The position numbers were made by a program, and so were the translations under genes. Shown piece by piece: positions 46,801 to 61,800 of a stretch of 64,000 nucleotides of DNA. The notes below the pieces were generated by a model. It worked only from the letters and a program-made list of their open reading frames with translations, ran no database searches and had not been told where the DNA came from. Source of the stretch: Prostheceraeus crozeri. Lineage: Eukaryota > Platyhelminthes > Polycladida > Euryleptidae. The stretch is taken from the NCBI GenBank assembly GCA_907163375.1, contig CAJQUW010005533.1:1947001-2011000 (forward strand). The letters are read 5' to 3'. The first letter of the stretch is position 1; each line of letters opens with the position of its first letter.

Positions 46801-49800
46801 TCTTTGCTGCAAATGATTATTACAACACATTTGCAGAAACTTTCATTTTGCTAGCTTTTATACATTTCATCATCCATAAACTATCAGGTGGTTGATTAAA
46901 ATCTCATCAACAGCACGATCATTTACATGAGCTTATGTAATTGATGAAAGAGTTAGTTATACAGGCTAAATATCAGTATTTGAGATGATGAGATTTGTTT
47001 CAATAACATATTTAAGATCATAGGTCACTTTCAAAATTTGATGTGTTCAGTCAAGAAAAACCTTTCCTGCGTTATGTGTAATCGCGAGAAATCAATTGTA
47101 TACTCCTTATCTCTGGATATTTTAACATCTTGAATTTAATTTATGAATAGTAGATATTATGAAGACTGAAGAGACAAGATTGGGATCATATTTTTCATGA
47201 TGCAGTATTGCATCATCTAAAATTAGACACCTCTGATATTCTATTCTCAAGTGTTGTTATCGAACATGAATCAAGATTTCATCCTGGAATTATTAAAGTA
47301 ACAGGCGATCTTTTCATTGACAAACAAGTCTCTTTATGCCTTGATAAGGAATAGGAATTTCATATACAATAAAGAATATAGCAAACGGATAAAATGCTTT
47401 TCATTGATTTGATGAAATTATCTGCCTTAAATGCCGCTGTCGCAAAATTCTTAAATGCACAACTATTTACAAAGTAACAAGTCAAGATTGATGATCGTGA
47501 TTGATTTGAGCTCTCCTATGTCGTTAGTGGATTTATAAATAACAAAGATTAAGATTTGGAGGTTATACATCATTGAGAATACAAAATTAAAAAATCGAAG
47601 TAAAAAATGATCACAAAAAAGTCCTTCGCAGAAAACTATTCCATTGAATATTAAAAGCTGCACTCTGATGATATCACTGTTCGTGCACTAAATTGTTAGC
47701 AAAACAATTTCACTTTTTTCCTATCAATTTGAGTGTACAAAACATGAATACAATATTTGTTTTAAATTCATTTGGATTTTCTAGCATTTATATTGAATTT
47801 TTAATTTTCATTATTTTGACTTGGAAAATAGCTTATATTTGGTTATTGTATCGTACAGTGGAGGTAATTTATATTAATTTGTGGAGCTACAATGATTGTA
47901 TTGGATTCATTGATGAGCATAGAAATGGTGGTGCTTCATTCTAAGACAAGGATGCATGTACTATGTAGATAACGTTATAAGTTTATATCTTATGAGTAGT
48001 ATATTTCAGTAGTGAGACTGCATTTTAATGAAATGCTTATATGAACGCTCATAGATGTACATGAAGAAAAAGAAAACAATTCCATAAGGCTCGTGATGAT
48101 ATGTCATCATTCAACATATCAAATTACATTCATCCAAATATAGTCCAGTAAAATTTTTCTCAGAGATTTCTTTGAATAACGAGTATCAAACACCTTGAAT
48201 ATCTGATGCAGTCTTTCACCATGCTGATCACTGACTTGAACTTGTCGAGACAGCAGTTGTGGCAAATGCAAACCAAGGTAATGCATTTTAGGGCTATAAT
48301 TTATCTCCAGTCTCTGAAAATGCCGAATCATTACATCCACCAATCTTCCTTTTTCTCTTACGGTAACAACATCGGTTGGAACTAAATACCTCAAGAATGG
48401 ACATCAAGCGTTCTTGCTCTTCAGAAGTAAGGGTATTCACAAATATATCGTTGTCAGCAATTTTGTCTACCTGTGGTTCTGTGAAAATCCCTGCACTAAC
48501 GTTTTGAGTCAATGTTCACGAATTCGTCATCGTGTAATACAGGTACTTCACCTGATGCACTGCTGCTATTGTCAACTTCAAGCAAGGGTGGATTCGGTAT
48601 TGGCAAGGATTCAGTATGAGGCACACGTGCTCTACTTGAGCATAAGTCGGGATAAAAAGGTTTTGACCTTACTCCAACTACCTTTGCGAGACAGAAGAAG
48701 AAGTCAGAATGATGGTCTTTTTGTTCTCTCCAAACTCTGGGAATACCGATAGGTATTCGGCTACGCGTACCATTCATCCAACCCAGTAAAGTAGAGTAAC
48801 AGTTGGAACAGGAGTATTCAGGAGCCCACACCTTTCCGACGTCTTGTGTTATTTTCAATCCAAAGTATAAATCATGCGCCGTTGCTAAATTATCGTTGAG
48901 AGCAATAGAATAACGTTGCGATGTTTTACTCAAATATCGACCAAAAATATAGCAGAACTGGTTCTTATCATGTTTGCAAGAGCGCCCTGACATGATGCAG
49001 TCAAGTTCTTTTGCAGCAGTTACTCTGCTATTGTGTTCGGCCTCAAGCTCCGCATGCACCAATCACGAGTGCTCCCATGACATCAACTCATAGAGCCAAA
49101 CCGCTCATTTCCCTGTGTCAAAGCTTACTACAAAGTACAGTGAGTCAGATAACTCGAGATACGAAAAAACAGGTTCAAACTACTACAAAAGTTGACCTGG
49201 AAAGTGGTTCATATATTGATATGAATACATATAAACACAATATTAGTAATTCCACTGCATTTCATGAATTTTGTTGACCAAGAGAGCCTTGTAGACACCT
49301 TTATTGAATACAGCACGACAATGCTGATAGGCCTAAATTTACGTTTTTTTATTATTTCCCATATAAAAAAACTTCAAATAAGAGTTGAAGAATCCAAAAT
49401 AATCAAAAATAAGTATCATTTTCGTAATCTACGACCTCAAATATGGTATTAACAGTCGTTTTTCTTCTGCTAACAGAAGAAAAGTTGAAAATGCACGAAC
49501 AGTGTATTCATACAGTATGTGTTACGACTTAATGTACATAAAATCAAACGTACATCTCTCTTGTCTCGTTCTGGATAGGATTGTATTGAACGAATTGCCG
49601 AAATTCTAATTCCTTGGGACATTTCGGTGCTGTTGGTTGTGGCTCATGTCTAACAGCACTGCCAATAGCTAGCCCTCTACCGACATTGGAGCCGAACTTT
49701 GGACCAGGCTTCTTGAATTCCGTTGGTGGAAGTGTTTTGAGATCTCGGGAAGTTAAACCAGGAGGATAGATAGAATCCTTGACGTAAGTAGATCTCCACT

Positions 49801-52800
49801 TTTGTGTGATGTCATATTTGATTGGTCGAAGGACAGAAATTCCAGTCATATGAGGACAATCATGAAGATCTTCTCGAATGACAGCAGCTTCTGGATCCTT
49901 CTCTGCACTGCTGATGTAGCCAGCAACATCCTGAAAACAGAAACACTTCGACTTCATTTTTCATTGAATGACAAGACCACCAATTTGATAGCGGTTTTCA
50001 ATAAACCGACAAAAGCAAAAATGCATGTATAATTAGGATATCCATAGTTTGCAGTTCACGCTGACTTACTTGTATACAAATTTATTCATTGATCAGATGG
50101 GTTTCATTCAATACTCTCCAAATAACGCACAAAGCACGCAAAAAACATCTGACTTAAGCATTAAGCTAACACATCATCATTGGCTAAAAGAATGTCATTG
50201 CTATAGAGTAAGTATATAGTAGGCAGATTGTCGACTCAAAGCAAAGTCAGCATACAGTGAAAACATTTACAACAAAAGAAAATATCTGATCAATTTTTAA
50301 GAGGATAAATTTTTGCAAATTATTCCTGCGTTTATATTTCAGCGATTTATATCCAACCCTCACCAAGGAGGAAAAGTAGACGTTAAAAGGAGAAAGTAAA
50401 GTAGATTTGGAAACTCGATGTAAGTAGTATAAAACTAAATGGATATCAAAACGAATGACATTTACTAACAGGTATATTAATTAAGCGGATTATTGTGGTT
50501 TTTATTTATAAGCTGATTATCAAAGAAATTTCATGAACCGCATTACTATAATGCAAGTCTTCACGGAAAATGTGAGATATCATTGCACTTCTTGGCTGAA
50601 ATTTCAAGTTTTAAATTACATTTTTATCGGCACGATTACATGATTCACTAAATCTGTTTCATTTCTTGAATCTGAATGATAATTTTACATATTTTAAAGT
50701 TAATTATGATCATTGTCTTTGATTATGATATCTTGCTCTTTCAGTGGCAGGTAGTTTGTGATATGATCACGCTTAAGAAAACACTCTTATTATAAGGTTG
50801 CTGAGCATTTAAGTAGTAGAACCCCATCGAATTGCTAATACTATTATTCCTTCTGTATTGCTATCATGATCACTTGATCAGTCAACTCCGTGGTAATTTA
50901 TTTCTTCAAAACTGCAAAATTTGGTTATCTCACAAGGGTGTCCGCGCAAATTTGAATGAAAATTTCCAGGTGTTTTCCAGAATAAAATTCATTTTCCAGG
51001 TGTTTTCCAGGTTTTCCAGGTGGCGCGGACACCCTGTTATCTCACATCTGGTACTGGGTCTCAGCTCGAGTTCATGTAATAAAATCGAAACTGTTTATAC
51101 AATGGGGATTGAATTAATACAGAGTTGCTACTCTACCTAATATACTTGAGCTATATGGTATATATTTGCTAATTCTAGTGGATAAATATGCATATCAAAT
51201 TGTTTTACCTGATAACGAAGAAGCTCTGTTGCGCAGCTGTCAGGATGAATAATGAAGAATCTCGGAGCATGCTGACTAAACCGACGAATCTGCGCTGATG
51301 ACTTTGTCGGTGAAGCTTCAGCAGTTTCTTCTTCGCATTCTCCACGCGCCAACATGACATGACTGCTTCCTCCAGTATCCACACTAAACAGGTTACCGTC
51401 CGGATCTACAACCTGTTGAACAACAGACATTTGTAATTCATCGACAATGAAATACATGTGGGCAGTGAGATACAGCGTTTACGATGTAAATATGCGCAAA
51501 AGTCCTTCATTGAATTTGACATTTGAATGTAGCTTACTTGCTTGTATTGAGGTTAGCATCTTTAAATTAAATCAAAACTCTAATTCGTATTAAGTCAATG
51601 ATTAAACGTGAAACAGATTTCGCAGTTAGATCACGATCATCAGAAAAGTCAAAATAGAGCAAGATGCTCGGATATTGTATGGATAGAACACATTTTTATG
51701 GTAAATGAGTTTACGAATGAGCCGAATGACCATTAAAGAAAACCCATGAGAAATGATCCAGAATAATTTAGCTCCTTGATAGAAAATATTTTGTTATTTA
51801 ATCTACTGAATAACTAAAGCTAGTAGCAACATTTGATCTAATAACAATGAATGTACCGAATAATACTAGATAAGTCTAATGAAAGATTGCAATTTTCACA
51901 TAATTTTGACGACGTGATTAGCTTCGATGAATTCAGATGACTTACCTCGCATACAACATCACCGTTGTGTCTCATCGCATACGTCGGCAGGCCATCAGAT
52001 TGAAGGAAAGCTGTTTCGGGTTCTGTTGGACGGCCGGTGTAGAGACATGTGCCATCTTCGTGGATGGTCATTTGACCACCGTCTGAATGGTGCAGATGAT
52101 AAACTCCCAAAGGAGAAGCCAAAAGCACATTGCCTCCATCTCTTCCAAATCGAGTTTCCATCTCGCCGGTGACTATATTTATAAGCACTGAAGGAGAGCC
52201 AGGACATTCAACACGGACGAAGCGTTGAACTTCCATCTACAAAGCATAATGAAATATTTATTATCACACAGCAATATAGAAATCGACAACTTCTTAAGTA
52301 GAAGTAAGTGATAATCAAACGAGAAAAATACCGCACCGTCATCATAGACAACTAAATGGCGCTATGCACTACATTGTAATAGAAATACCGAACATAACAC
52401 TATCAGTTAATGAATACTTGGTGGAAAGAAAACTGCTCATCGGTGATTGACAGATTTTGATTTTGTAACTGAATATCAACATGCTTGACGGTGAGAAAAA
52501 TTGGGATATAAATTTTGGGAGGTAAACCAAATTCTTCAGATTTTTACGACGCCGTTAACTTGTGACTTATCTTCGCTGCCTTTGATTTCCATTGCTTATA
52601 GATGTTCACATTGTTCTTTCAATAGTTGGAAGTTTCATCTAACACACCTTTAGTAACAGATAGCATTGCTGTTTGATGAACGTGGCTCCTACATGCATAT
52701 ACTGTGAGCCTCGTGTACTATATTTAGCGAGAACAACAAATGCTGGAAATTCCACGGAAAGTTAGTTACAAAACAGCAAAATCGCACATTTCTCAATATC

Positions 52801-55800
52801 ATAATTTTGCATCCTAAGATAATTCTCCGCGGACAGTTTCGAGGTTATGATAAATCAACAGAAAAAATGCACTCTCACCTGAGCTGGTCCAGACTCTTCT
52901 CCAGTTTCTCCATCAATAGTCGGCGCCATTGCTTGCCATAACCCAAATTGAGTGATTCGAGTTCCATCTGCATGTTCGACAACACAAGAATCAGCTTCAG
53001 GCCACTGAACCATCGTTGTTCGGTCAGCACGTGTGTAGACCTCTTGTCCAGTAGATGGATCAACAGCTCGTGTAAGCATCAGGGGCAGAAGGCGGCCCCC
53101 AACTGTATTAGTTCGAACTCCAGAAGGAGCTGTGATCTGCCAAACTGGAACCGAACATTCGACGGCATCTCCATTGACAACTGGTTCAACATTTCCTCCT
53201 TCTGTATTTCCACTTTTCTGACTTTTTTGACCTGACAGAAAATTTTCATCTCATTATAATATTTGTACAAAACTAAATCAAAAAGTAATTAAAGAGATAA
53301 ATCATGGCTATTATGTGACCACACTGAAGCGTCTTGAGATTAAAAATCATGTAATCTCAACTATCAAAAAATTTGATAAAATTGCATCTACTAAAGTGTT
53401 AAGACGCTAATTTGGTAACGGAATAATCGAGATAGCGACTGCCCATCATTCATTCGCCTCTTTAATCAAAACGAAGCAATTTCGATGAGAAAGTCTTCTA
53501 CGAGTCTTCTACGAGAGACTAAAGTCATGCTACGAGACGAAAAGACACCACTATCATTTTGTCAGTTATATTTGAATCTCAACTAATGTTTTGGTCTGTA
53601 AAGCCATAAATTTAAAGGGGTTATAATTTTGGTTAGTGGGAATGTATTCAAAATCAGTTTGTTTAAACAATGAAAGCTAATTAATAGCCTAAATGCCAAA
53701 ATTGGTCCTCACTTCATTCAATGTAAAATTAAAAAATTTAGAAACGTCATCTCAATGTAGAATATTGACGAAACAATGCACAAGCAATATCACTATAGCT
53801 CATTCAAAGGAATTATAAGAATTAGAAAATTTTATAGAAATGATAATGAGTCACAAGACTCCTAGGATCCTGTTTTTGTGCATTGTTCATTGCGAAATAT
53901 CACTGTGAAACAGAGATAAAATCACTGTCTTGTGCTATTAGGATCACGAATTCCGATTTATATGATGATAAAATGTGATTGTCATCTATTCATTAGATAA
54001 AGAATAAAAGCATAAATAATCCACTGTTGTGAGACCAATCTCTCGAAATCACGCCTACACGAAGTTAATGCTTTCTATGGGCATTTTAATTAAGGTACTT
54101 GATGGTCACATATGAAATAATTTGGCAACGTCACTAAATCTTCAGATATGAAAACCGCTACTGTATCTATAAAGTCGAGATTATTCCCTAACAATCTACC
54201 GCTTATTTTCATCTCCTCATGTAGGATATCGTTTCCGCTCTTTGGTCGTTCCTATTTTTGTAAATTCCATATAGAAGGTATCCCAAACAAAGCCATATTC
54301 AACTGCGTCAAACAAGAGGATGCACTTCTACTTTATTCGTAATCCTGAAGGTTCCTGAGCTTTACAGTTGGGCATCACTAGATGATAACCAAACAGTTGA
54401 CTGTATGAATCTTTTGTATGCATTCTGCCATTCAAGACAAGTATGATTCAATTACATTAAATCACAGGGATTTCGCAGAAGTGGATTCTTCAATTCAATC
54501 AATACGTGAACAGGATAACTAATTACTTTTAGTTAATTAGCGATTTCTTGAATGGTTAGCGCCCTCCAGGCATGGCAATATACGTGTACATGAGTGTATG
54601 ATGCGTGTGCATGAGTGCGCCTCTATGAAGTGTGAAATATTTTGTTCATCCAATTTATCGCAAAATCAATGACAAATGTAAGTTTCATGAAAAGAAATTC
54701 TCCTTAAGATATTGATAGCATTAAAGTAGTTCACTCACATTTGTTTTTTTAAATACAAATATGCATAATATCAAATGAGAAATCGAAAAGAACTTCGTCC
54801 GAGCTTATTTTCAGTAAAGCGTGATCGAATATTATGCTTATAAAGATATTTGTGTTCATTTTCATCAGCGGATATTCCCATTCTTCTGATATCAATTTGA
54901 AAAATTGAAATGTAGGAAGTGAGAGGGCTCAGCATTTATTTGTGATACTATCAAGCAAACGAATAGACCATTAGATTTTCTCTTCGATCTTAAAAATTCA
55001 TACAATTCTTAAAAGGCTAAAAGAGAATCAATGATAAATCTATAATCAGATGCATTGCAGAATCACAAAATTCTTTTTGCAAAATCCAATGCGAAAATTC
55101 TAATTTTTGCTTACCAGAAACAGTAATCCTTTCTTTTATAACTGTTGATTGACAAATTAGCAGCATTAGGTCAGTAAATACTAGCATAATTATATTCTAA
55201 TAAATTGAAGAATGTCGGGAAAATGGTCTGATTATGAAATTATCAGACTTCTCCCAAATACAGGACATTTATTCTTTAACTTAATGTCGTAGAACAGTAT
55301 TTGCTTGCCGAAGCAGTGCTGTCATTTAGTACAAATTTCAGATTTAAATCAAAGCTATAATTTCAACTGTCGTTTACGAATTATGGCATGCTTTAGCATG
55401 AAACATATATTTTTGTTGTGGAATTGATGAGGCATGAACTTAGACGAATGACCAAACAAACGCCAGGTCAATGTTGAATGCCGACAAGATTGTGCATTAT
55501 TACCTCCTACTACTGAATACAATTTTAGAAGTATAAAAACGTAGAAAAGAAATCGGGTAAAATACAAAAGATTGATCAAGGATACCATTTGGACAAAAAA
55601 TGACAGGGGTAACAGAACATTCCATGATATTGGACATCTGTGGAATGATGTGATTTGATTTCTTTGTTGATAGGCTTCAATGTAAAAATAGCTTTAAGTA
55701 TTACCTAATTTAGTCACATGTATATTATGTGCTTAGGTTGAGTATGTAAATTTATGTTTCCATCTGATATTTAAAATCATGTTGATTGTTAATATATATC

Positions 55801-58800
55801 AGTTGCCGTGATCATGTCCAACGGTGTTGAGGCAAAAAGCTTCGGCTGATAAAAAACAAAAGTTTTTTCTCTTGCTTCATCAACAAATTGGGATCTTTCA
55901 AACAAAAAGTAAATCAGGTAAAGCTTAAAATAGTACCGACACTGCTGCAAAAATATTGCTATCACAGTACATCTTGTTGTGCCATTGATGCGAATAGCAT
56001 CAGCAAAAATTGACATGTAGCGCAAAAGTAGAATAGGAAGTACAAGGTCCATCTTGTAGTTACAATCTACAGCGTAAATGAAGGAATCATTCGGCCTCTG
56101 TTAAATGTCCTCCATGCGATGCAGTGGACCTCGCGACAGTGCAATTGAGAAGAAGAATTGCCAACAAGACCAAGTCTTCAAGTAAGCATATATAGCTACC
56201 CTGAAATTGCTGAACATTACAGAGAGATTGAAAAGACAGATAAATAGAAAAATATTTAAGAACGACTGGTAAATAAAGTGATGATCGAATGATGATAATC
56301 AGATAGATATTCGTTGAGTCTGGTGCATGAATAGAACAGAAGGTGCGCCTTATTTCATAGCAAAATGTTGGATAAGCATAATTAACATGAAATGAACAAA
56401 GTGCAATAAGGAATTCATACATATCAACTACAAGCACCCTTCACCGATGACGAAATACGAGAAGTTCACCCAATCACGAGTAAATAATCAAAAACTCCGA
56501 CTTTTTTACTGTCTTTTAATGCTGAGAACAGTTTCAGAATTAGTAATCAAGGTTTGGATTTTCTATGTTATTTGGTGCATCATTATCTACAGGTGCTGGG
56601 CGCAATTTTTCAATAGATTAAGTTGGATTTGGTGCTCCCATCTATCAAGGATGGTATGTTCACAGGTTTCATGGCTGTAGATGCATTATTAGACTATGCG
56701 ACATTTAAAGGAACTGTACAATTTGCTTACCTGGACCCCATGAAATTGTTTTCTCTTGTACTGTAGGACGAAATGATGCATTGAATGCTCATACATGTAA
56801 ATAGGAAAATTTTACATAGAACTTAACTCCTCAATCTTCATGTCATATTTTTACTTCCACGGTAGAAATTCAAAGCGATAAATTCCACAAATTATTTTAT
56901 TCAATGATCAAGTTGCCTCCGAACGGTTATATAATAAGGAAAGCAGCAAGACCTCGATCAAAATCAAATCCAACTTGTTACAATTGGATAATGAAGGTGA
57001 CGAGCCCCATTAGCCTGATCATTTTGGTCTGATAAAAGCGTTTGCGGTTCACACACACGCACGTATACGTGTAACAGAAATATTAGGGCAACCCAAGTGC
57101 TACACAGACGATGCAATTATAAATTTTAAGTACTGTAACTATTATTTTACGAATGAATGTTCGTCAAGTGTGAGAATCGTGTCGCAATTGGGATATGCAA
57201 GTTGCATTGAATGAATATCAGTGAACTAATGACTTCTTGGCATCATGGAGATATCAAAGGTTAGTTAAAAGACTTTTCAACGACCAAAAATTTGCTTCCA
57301 TTTTTGCGCACCTGGCCTATGAAGACGTCAAACACCAGGTGACATCTCGAAATCATGGAATCCCGAATCGATCGAAACATTACAATGTAATTTTTTCAAG
57401 AGAAAATAACCCTTTCTTACTTCGATCACTCCAATGAGGACGAAAAGTTGGCACAGTTAAAATACTCATATGTCAGAGTAAATAGAGAAACTCACTAGTC
57501 TTGCCTTACAGGGAAATTCAAATTATCTGTATTTGATTAGAAATAATGAGGTAATTGACCTTATTATCAAGGTAGCTGCTTTTCAGAATAAAAGATTTGT
57601 TTTAGACATCGTGCTGCTTATATCTGGCTGATGGGGTCGCTCCTGATATTAAACAACTTCATAGCTGTCAAGCAACAAAAAAGGATATTGTTTGGAAATT
57701 TGACTGAATCTGCTGGAACAAATTTAAAGCAAAATCTCCTGTTCTCTAGGAATCAGATGATAGTTACATGTAATTGGATTTACCGACAACAATTAACAAT
57801 ATTCCTCTGTCATTAGACGTTGATGATTAGGATATGACTGATTATTCGATTCTGATTATCGCAGAATTTTACTTGATTTGATTTTGAAATATAAAATTGC
57901 ACACCAACTTGTTGACTTGCCTTTTGACAGATATTTCATCCGATCTGGCTCTGTAAATACAGGTTGTCACTGTTTTAAGTTGAAGTCCATTGGTCGCATT
58001 CATTTAGATTGTCGTAAATGCTTTTCAATTATCGTGTTGTACATTACTATATGGAACTCTTTGCTTCAAGCGTAATTTCTAGTCCATATTTACATCGTTT
58101 CTAATGCAAATTACACCGACTCGGCTATCTCATTACTGTGCAATGCTTGGATAAATACAGTTACTCGCTGCATCGTCCATCGCTCACCAGTGTTGCCAAA
58201 TATAGAAGGCATCTTCTTCAGTTAAGTATTTCGTTCTATTCCATTCTATTCTATGATGGTTTAACGTCACTACCCCATACTGGGGGCTTGGACGGTGCTG
58301 AGCTGGTCATGCTTTCATCTGGAGCGTTGTGATTTTCCAGGCGTTGTGAACCCGGGTGGCTTCCTGCCGACTTCCGATGACACTTTCGGGGCTCGACCAC
58401 TGGACCGAAAGATCGCGAAGACAAGCATTTTGCCACTGTGCCATGGAGACCTACCTAGCACAATGCTGTAAAATTCTGTGAGCTTCATTAACACAGGCTA
58501 AAATATATGCTTTCCCTTTAGTTAAGCGAAAGTTAAAAGTTAGAAGTATCGGACTTTCGACTCCCGACCCTTTATCAACTAGAATCGCTTCTAGAAGTCC
58601 GAGACATAAATTTCTTGTAAATATTGTTTTTAACTTTCGCTTAACTAAAGGGAAAGCATATACGCACGTATTTTAACCTGTATATAACCATGAAAAACCT
58701 CCCGTCGGAGGCAATTAACTATACTTCATTAACACACGCATAATCTTCTCTCTAGGAATGATTCTATCAATGGACTTAAAGACGGACTTAAAAGCTCTAC

Positions 58801-61800
58801 AAAAACGGTTTCTGTGAAATATGGCACAATTTTCATTTACTATATTCTTATATTATGTTGCAAGCTTTATAGGTGCGATACTTTTATTGATTAAATTCAA
58901 ATACGACATGGTTAAAAATTCGAGGAATCATGGAAACGGAGTATACCAAAGTTAAACAACTACCCTAGTGGAAGATCGTGTAAATAATTAGGTTACTTAA
59001 AGTCAAGAGCGTATGAATATAAATTAATACTTATAACGTAGAGTTTCTTACCCCAGTACAGAGTAGGAAACGTAATACATATAACGGCTAGTCGACCCAT
59101 CTTTTAAAGGGAAATAAACAAAAAAAAATAAAACTTATAATCAATTTTACTTACAACTATAAATTAAAATGAGAGCTCGGCATGAAACATGACGAGAAGC
59201 TAACCAAAATTATAAATGATGAAAACCAAGAAACATAAGAAACCAAAATAAAAAAATCTGAGCCTGCACATTTGAAAATTGAAAATCACGCGGTGGGCCT
59301 GGGCCGAAAAATTAAAAACTGAAACCCGGCCGAGGTAAAAAATCCCGGTTTGGTTTCCACCCTGAACAGAGCAGCACAGAATTGCTGCCATCTCCAGGGA
59401 TCTTTCCAGGATGTCCCACAAATTACACATATAATTAGCTGCATACTTAATATTCTGTTATGACAATACTCACTTTTGCGGGATGGTGAATCATCACCAG
59501 CGCCTCCACGTTGACTCCTGCCAGTTCCAACTCTCTGCTGTCGCGGACTCGTGTCTGTTGGTGGTACAGCTTCGCTCTTCTCATTACCTACGCATTCAGC
59601 CACAGTGCCATCGGGGTAAAGAATCTGGGAGTGCCCATTTCGTAGAATTCTCAGCACGGTTCCCTCGCAAGTTATCAATCTCGACACCTCTTCTCCAGCT
59701 CGTCGTATTCTCAACAAAAGACGCTTATCAGAACCTCCACTTTCCAGCTGACCAGGTAATGCTCCAGCTTGACTTTCTAACAAAAACTGAATTGAGCTTC
59801 CATCAGGACTAGAAAGGAAGAGCTTTTGGAATTTCTGTGAAGCATCGTCGACCATATCCATTTCCACACCGCCACTACCACCATCCATTGTCTCTCCGCT
59901 AGCTGTGGGGTCGATTTCGTCTCTCGCAGATTCTTGAGGGGCGGCTGGAGTAGGACTCTTATCTTTTCCTCTACCTCGACCTTTCCCTCCTCCCTCCTTC
60001 ACGTCGGTTGAGGCTGGTCGAGTCGCAGGTGGTGTGTACACTTCTGGTGTAGGTTTCTGCAACGTGGATGGACGTCCTTCATCACCAAATGCTGAGAGTG
60101 CCAGACACAGTCCATCATTGAAACGAGCGGAAAAGGAACCAAAAAAGCTTGCTGGGCGAGGAGGTTGTTCTTCTACGATCTGTGGTTGTGATTCTACGGC
60201 TGCTTTCTCCCCTTCAGCTACTTCTACGTCCTCCACAGGCTCTGGCAGCCCTTGCATTGCCTCCTCAATCATCTTTTGACGCTGTTGAATTTGTGAAATT
60301 TCAGCATTGAGCATGTCAACATGACTGGTCACTTCTCGAACTGGATCTTGCACATGGATGGTGAACACGTGGCCATCCTTAAGGACACAAGTTCTCACGT
60401 GAATGTTCCCCTGTACGAAATCTGTTCTCTCAGTTCGAATAGTCCCACCGTCAACTGGAAACATCGTGGTTATTTCACCCGATACATGTACAATATCATC
60501 TCCGAGGTTGTAACCCACGAACTGAAATAAAACAAAAATTATGCGTCTATAACGTGTCACTATAACGTGTTATATGGTATCACATAGCAGAGACATGAGA
60601 CTCTGCCTGGGCTCTGTTGCACAGAGGCGATTAATATTCTGTACTATTGTTTATTTCATTTCATTCTGTTGCTAATATTCTGCACAGTAGGAGGGTCGCA
60701 ATGACACATCCAAGCACAGAATTTGATTGTTTAAGCGTGTTACTTTGCTAGAAGTGCAAACTGATTCAAAGTGATGGCACATGCAGGAACTTACTAAGTG
60801 GGCAAAAAGAAATTTTTTATACCTTGCAGAGATAGGAAAAATAGTCGTGTGTCGCTTGCGGATTGCTGTGAATTCCTTCAAAATGCTCCGTTCGCCACGA
60901 CTCCTTCAGAATTGAAGAATTCAGATCATTGCGCAAAAGCTTTCTCGATAATGTTAAGCCCTCAGAGCATTATTAAAAAACGTTAGCAGGCGTACGAAAA
61001 AACGTTCACAAACTTCTCTGTAGAACTTGACATCGACTGTGTCTCTGCTGTGTGATCCGGTTGATAACAGTCACTGAAATTTCGCACTGTTTGACGTGTT
61101 TAATGTTAACCTGTCTACTCATTGTTCGACTGCTATGGTATCATGTCAGCAAATTGTGCCATTTCATAGGCATTACATGTTCCAATACTTCCTTACTAGT
61201 CAAACAGAAGGAGACGACCTGTCGAATTCTGTGCACCCAAGTCTCGTCTCCTGTCATTAATTGTTAGCGGAAATTGACAGCAGGATCGTCGATGAGAGCA
61301 AGAATCTCGTTACAGCAACTGACCCGCACTTCCTTAATCTCCGGGGTTAAAATTAAATAAACCGACTCTGTATTGCATTTGCGCATATTGAGTCGATCAC
61401 TCAGAATGGTCGCTACTGATTCAATAAAAATCTTTACACTGTAAGCAATCTCTCGTCGAGTTATTCTCGGCTACCGATTATTCATCACCAATTGACATCA
61501 GAGACAGCGTCATCGTTCACCAAAGTGGAAGGAGTTCCACACCTTGGATCATCTTCCAAAGAATCACGTCCACTTAGAAAGGAACAGACATAGCGTTCAA
61601 CTGCGCGGTCTGATGGTGACAAGTCTCCGTAGACTTCGACCAGCTCATTGAATATCTCTTTGGCATTCATTCCTTTCTTCTACAGAACCTTGATCATTGA
61701 GCGATGCTCCTGCTTGTCCATTGCAGCACTAAATGTGTGCGGTTGCGTTTGATAAATACCTATGGTAGGTTACTTCGCTTCTGAAAACTTCTCACTCGTC

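Noticed and set aside
48496-49062. An additional SPAG17 exon between exons 8 and 9
   Set aside because: Exons 8 and 9 join in phase without it, and its sequence belongs to a repeat-borne protein family.
53079-53270. Open frame over SPAG17 exon 5
   Set aside because: It is in the wrong phase; the frame giving GVRTNTVGGRLLP and joining exons 4 and 6 is the real one.
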